Of a stretch of 64,000 nt of DNA, positions 61,252 through 64,000 are shown piece after piece. Below the pieces are notes generated by a model, which had not been told where the DNA came from, ran no database searches, and saw nothing but the letters and a program-made list of their open reading frames with translations. A program made the position numbers and the translations under genes. Where the stretch lies: positions 248,001-312,000 of the forward strand of contig NZ_JACA01000005.1 of NCBI RefSeq assembly GCF_000520995.1, written 5' to 3'. This stretch comes from Aquimarina macrocephali JAMB N27. Its GTDB lineage: Bacteria; Bacteroidota; Bacteroidia; Flavobacteriales; Flavobacteriaceae. Each line of letters starts with the position of its first letter. Positions within the stretch are counted from its first letter, which is position 1.

Positions 61252-61965
61252 TTAGTCATTCCAGGTTTTAAGATTACTTATTGGGATTCCGAAACCAAGT
61301 AATTTATGCTGTTGAGAGAGGTGGGCTCCTGTTTTTGTAGTTGTCCAGTTTTCCCAGGAAGCTTCGAGACCTCCAATCGGGATGATAGATACCCACATTT
61401 TGTAACTTGTTGGCCTGTAGTTTGTATCTACTTTCCAGAGATAAGAGTCTCCAGGAGTAGTTCCTCCGGACTGATAAGTAACTAATAATCCTTTAGTATT
61501 ATTTTCTAAGGTTACTAATTTACGAATAGCTCCTTTGTCAAAAAGTTTATGAGGAGCAATCAACCAAAAAGAATCATTATTAAAATTCATCAATGCTTTT
61601 TCTACCATTTTTTTCTTTTCCTGATCATTAAAATACATTGTACTTAGTACTCGGTTTTTTTCTGGAGAATCCAAATGTAGAAGTACTGAGTTATCCTCTG
61701 TTTTTACAGTTACCGTATTTGACTTTTTATCCCATAGATAGTGATTTTTACTTCTAAAAGTCCATTGCAAATAATCAGTGTTCAGGTAGTTATCATGTTT
61801 AACGGCATCTAGTATTTTTAATGCAAATTCATCAGCTTCTGGTCCAGATTTCCCTTCAGGAAGTTTTTCATGTAAAGAAAAATACAAAGTTGTAACAGTA
61901 ATAATCACCAATGCAAGTATGCTTAACAATAGTATTTTAAGAAGCTTTATTAGTTTTTTTCTCAA
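61252..61965 (-). CDS. hypothetical membrane-anchored or exported protein
   Basis: This 237-residue protein has a basic N-terminus and one hydrophobic segment (residues 11-30, LLLSILALVIITVTTLYF), then a soluble domain with a beta-rich pattern (NHYLWDKKSNTVTVKTEDNS, FWLIAPHKLFDKG, LLVTYQSGGTTPGDSYLWK). The hydrophobic segment has no clear cleavage site, so a type II anchor is likely. I do not recognise a functional domain; the SYLWKVDTNYRPTSYKMWV part is reminiscent of lipoprotein-carrier-type beta folds but not conclusive. Single gene. Confidence 0.65.
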   Translation of the reverse strand: MRKKLIKLLKILLLSILALVIITVTTLYFSLHEKLPEGKSGPEADEFALKILDAVKHDNYLNTDYLQWTFRSKNHYLWDKKSNTVTVKTEDNSVLLHLDSPEKNRVLSTMYFNDQEKKKMVEKALMNFNNDSFWLIAPHKLFDKGAIRKLVTLENNTKGLLVTYQSGGTTPGDSYLWKVDTNYRPTSYKMWVSIIPIGGLEASWENWTTTKTGAHLSQQHKLLGFGIPISNLKTWND

Positions 61966-62166
61966 GAGGTTATGATTTTAGTGTGTTTTGTCTTTTACGA
62001 ATGTAATAAAATACTAAGAATATGACTTTTTAATATTAAGTTATAGAAGAGGCACAGACTACTTCTGATCAATTAAGTAGCTATAGTGTATACGAAATTA
62101 GTTTTATAGGATTTAACTGGTGAATTATTTATTTTAGCGTACTCACCAAAAAATACCCCTTGTGTT

Positions 62167-64000
62167 TTGAAAAATATTTTAAAATCAAAATTCTTCGTTA
62201 AAATCTTTCTTATACTTGTTTTATCGTTTCCAGTGGTTCAGGCACAAAACCTTGATGTTATTGATAGTCTTACTACTAGATTAGCTAATTCTAATGAGAG
62301 AGAACGTATTTCTATATTATTAGCATTGGCCAAATGTCACCAGAACAGCGAGCAAAAAGAAGCCATTAGGTATGCAAACAAATCCATACTGTTAAGTGAA
62401 AAATATAATGATCAGTTAAATATGGGAAGAGCTCATATTCTAATTGGAGATGCATATACTGTCTCGGGTAAATTTGACGAAGCTGAAAAACATCTTGAAC
62501 AAGCAAAAGATGTATTTTCTATGGTTAAAAGTGAAAAAGATGAAGTTGATTTATATGGATACTTGGGAGAGTTATATATTAAAACAAATAATTACGACAA
62601 AGCTGAGGAATATTATCTTAAGAGATTAAAAATTAGCAAAAAAATAGGTGATAAAAAAAAGATTGCATGGAGTATTAATAATCTTGTGAGTATTTATCTT
62701 GAAAGAGGGAAAATGGAGGAAGCTGAAAGCTCTGCACTGGAAGCATTAAAATTAGCTAAATCATTAAAAGATAAAAATTTACAGATTAATCTACATGTAA
62801 AGATTGCCGATATTATCGCTTATCAACATGGAGATTTAGATAAGATAAGTGAGCATTATCAAAGAGCTCTTCAGTTAGCGGTAGAAAAGAAGAATCCAAG
62901 AGCAAGTAGTGCAATAAATATCAATTGGGCGGTAACTCTTAGCAACTATGAGAAATTTAAGGAAGCAGAGAAGTATTTTATGGATGCTTTAAAAACATGC
63001 GAACAGTATGGATATCATAATAGGATAATACTTGTATACTCTGGTCTAGGAGAAAATTCCCTTGGTAAAGGAGGCTATGAGAAAGCTATGAATTATTTTG
63101 TTAAAGCTTTAAGAGTAGTAAATAAAACAAATAATAAAAAGGGGAAAGCTAGTATATATAGAAAAATTGGGGCTATACATATAGAACAAGGGAGCTATGA
63201 AAAAAGCATTGAGTATTTATATAAAAGTTTAGGTTTTTATGAAACGTTAAATGATAAAAGTTCACTATCTGTACTGTATAACTATATTGGAGAAGCTTTT
63301 TACCGATTAAATAATTTTAGCAAAGCAGAAGAAAATTATCAAAACGGGGTGGTGTTATGCGAAGAATTGGGGGATCAGAAAGGTATTGCGGTTTCTTATT
63401 TGAACTTGGGAGCTTTAAAAGTGAAACAAAAACTATTTGAAGAAGCTATGTTGTATATAGAAAAAGCACATGATAAGGTGAAAAAAATGGGTAACTCTAG
63501 AGAACTGATACTTTACTATAATACTATGGCAGAATGTAAGTATAATCAGGGTGAAATTGAAGAGGCCCTCGATTTAATGCTTCAGGTTTTGAATATGGAA
63601 GATAAATTGAAAGAATTTAAAAAACCAGAAATAGAATCATACACAAGGTTAGGTACAATTTATTACGAACTTCAGAAATACGAAAAGGCAGAGATGTTTT
63701 TTAAGAAAAGCTTAAAAACATCTATAGTAATGAAATCTAAAATGGAAGTCAAGAATAATTATTTTTGGTTATCCAAATGTTATGAAAAATTAAATAAATA
63801 TGAAAAAGGCTTAGAGTACTATAAAAAATACTCTATTGTAAAAGATAGTATTTTTAATCTTAATAAGATTAAGCAAATTGCAGATATACAGATAAAGTAT
63901 GATACCGATAAAAAGGAAAAAGAGATATTATTTTTGCAAAAAGAAAAGGAGTATCAAACCATTTTATTTAATAGTCAAAAGAATGAGTTATATCGAGTAA
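62167..64000 (+). CDS. TPR-repeat signalling-type protein, cut by the window edge
   Basis: This is the first 611 codons of a long protein that continues past base 64000. The TTG at 62167 is the best start: it begins a signal peptide (KNILKSKFFVKIFLILVL to VVQAQ), and no ATG occurs in frame after the upstream stop. The rest is a solenoid of about ten to twelve tetratricopeptide repeats (for example GKFDEAEKHLEQAKDVF and NNYDKAEEYYLKRLKIS), then a coiled coil (KKEKEILFLQKEKEYQTIL). In Bacteroidota this architecture usually ends in a membrane span and a LuxR-type or histidine-kinase output domain, which the window does not show. Confidence 0.85.
   Translation, partial: MKNILKSKFFVKIFLILVLSFPVVQAQNLDVIDSLTTRLANSNERERISILLALAKCHQNSEQKEAIRYANKSILLSEKYNDQLNMGRAHILIGDAYTVSGKFDEAEKHLEQAKDVFSMVKSEKDEVDLYGYLGELYIKTNNYDKAEEYYLKRLKISKKIGDKKKIAWSINNLVSIYLERGKMEEAESSALEALKLAKSLKDKNLQINLHVKIADIIAYQHGDLDKISEHYQRALQLAVEKKNPRASSAININWAVTLSNYEKFKEAEKYFMDALKTCEQYGYHNRIILVYSGLGENSLGKGGYEKAMNYFVKALRVVNKTNNKKGKASIYRKIGAIHIEQGSYEKSIEYLYKSLGFYETLNDKSSLSVLYNYIGEAFYRLNNFSKAEENYQNGVVLCEELGDQKGIAVSYLNLGALKVKQKLFEEAMLYIEKAHDKVKKMGNSRELILYYNTMAECKYNQGEIEEALDLMLQVLNMEDKLKEFKKPEIESYTRLGTIYYELQKYEKAEMFFKKSLKTSIVMKSKMEVKNNYFWLSKCYEKLNKYEKGLEYYKKYSIVKDSIFNLNKIKQIADIQIKYDTDKKEKEILFLQKEKEYQTILFNSQKNELYRV

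Noticed and set aside
62444..62629. 61-residue open frame
   Set aside because: It is in another frame within the long TPR gene that starts at 62167 and shows no independent signals.
1..64000. tRNA, rRNA, insertion sequences, prophage or integrative elements
   Set aside because: None was recognised on reading; there are no transposase or integrase genes and no tRNA-like T-arm sequences. A covariance-model tRNA search was not possible.

Overview
The window is an AT-rich chromosomal segment from a member of the Bacteroidota, most likely a marine flavobacterium (Flavobacteriaceae; an Aquimarina-like genus is a guess). The evidence is a type IX secretion (T9SS) C-terminal sorting domain, a CarboxypepD_reg/TonB-dependent receptor, fused E1 alpha/beta 2-oxoacid dehydrogenase, menaquinone genes, a LytS/LytTR pair, and repeated TAnnTTTG -7 promoter elements just ahead of genes. 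Recognisable Shine-Dalgarno sites are rare. I see no rRNA, tRNA, CRISPR array, insertion sequence or phage gene. Two genes run off the window: an alpha/beta hydrolase at the left edge and a TPR protein at the right edge.

Layout. 1-7.7 kb: hydrolase, M61 peptidase lipoprotein, two tandem PPK2 polyphosphate kinases, a GNAT-rhodanese pair divergent from a LysR regulator, and a di-haem peroxidase-like lipoprotein. 7.9-12.5 kb: topoisomerase IV (parE-parC). 12.5-20.9 kb: a GNAT gene broken by a stop codon, a small unknown gene, PhnA-like protein, an outer-membrane receptor, a hydrolase with an N-terminal Cys-rich metal-binding module, a LytS/LytTR two-component pair and an AraC regulator. 21-28.1 kb: a formate module (NAD-type formate dehydrogenase alpha and beta, FdhD, formate-tetrahydrofolate ligase). 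28.3-32.5 kb: ABC exporter pair, TPR protein, TerC membrane protein with a small lipoprotein, and an XRE regulator. 32.5-32.9 kb: a 383-base gap carrying seven copies of a palindromic 16-mer. 32.9-38.5 kb: M14 peptidase, Lrp regulator, PEP carboxylase, DinB and NTF2-like proteins. 38.5-49.4 kb: TetR-controlled hydrolases facing a menaquinone cluster (thioesterase-menF-menD), then DUF2853, CvfB, ferritin, menB and two membrane-anchored paralogues. 49.4-64 kb: E1 dehydrogenase, an M1-like protein without its zinc motif and with a predicted beta-barrel, a LOG-family protein, uvrA, a T9SS-secreted metzincin protease and a TPR signalling protein.

How genes work together. Formate dehydrogenase, its sulfurtransferase FdhD and Fhs sit together on one strand and give formate two fates: oxidation to CO2 with reduction of an electron carrier, or entry into the folate C1 pool. 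MenF, MenD, MenB and the hotdog thioesterase (candidate MenI) cover four steps of menaquinone synthesis. PEP carboxylase provides anaplerotic oxaloacetate.

Most of the window is ordinary core genome. I did not find a clearly new multi-gene system. The best leads are the XRE operator array, the TetR operator, the M1-like/beta-barrel protein with a missing catalytic motif, the metal-binding-module hydrolase, the nonsense-interrupted GNAT gene and the paired N-terminally related membrane proteins before the E1 gene.
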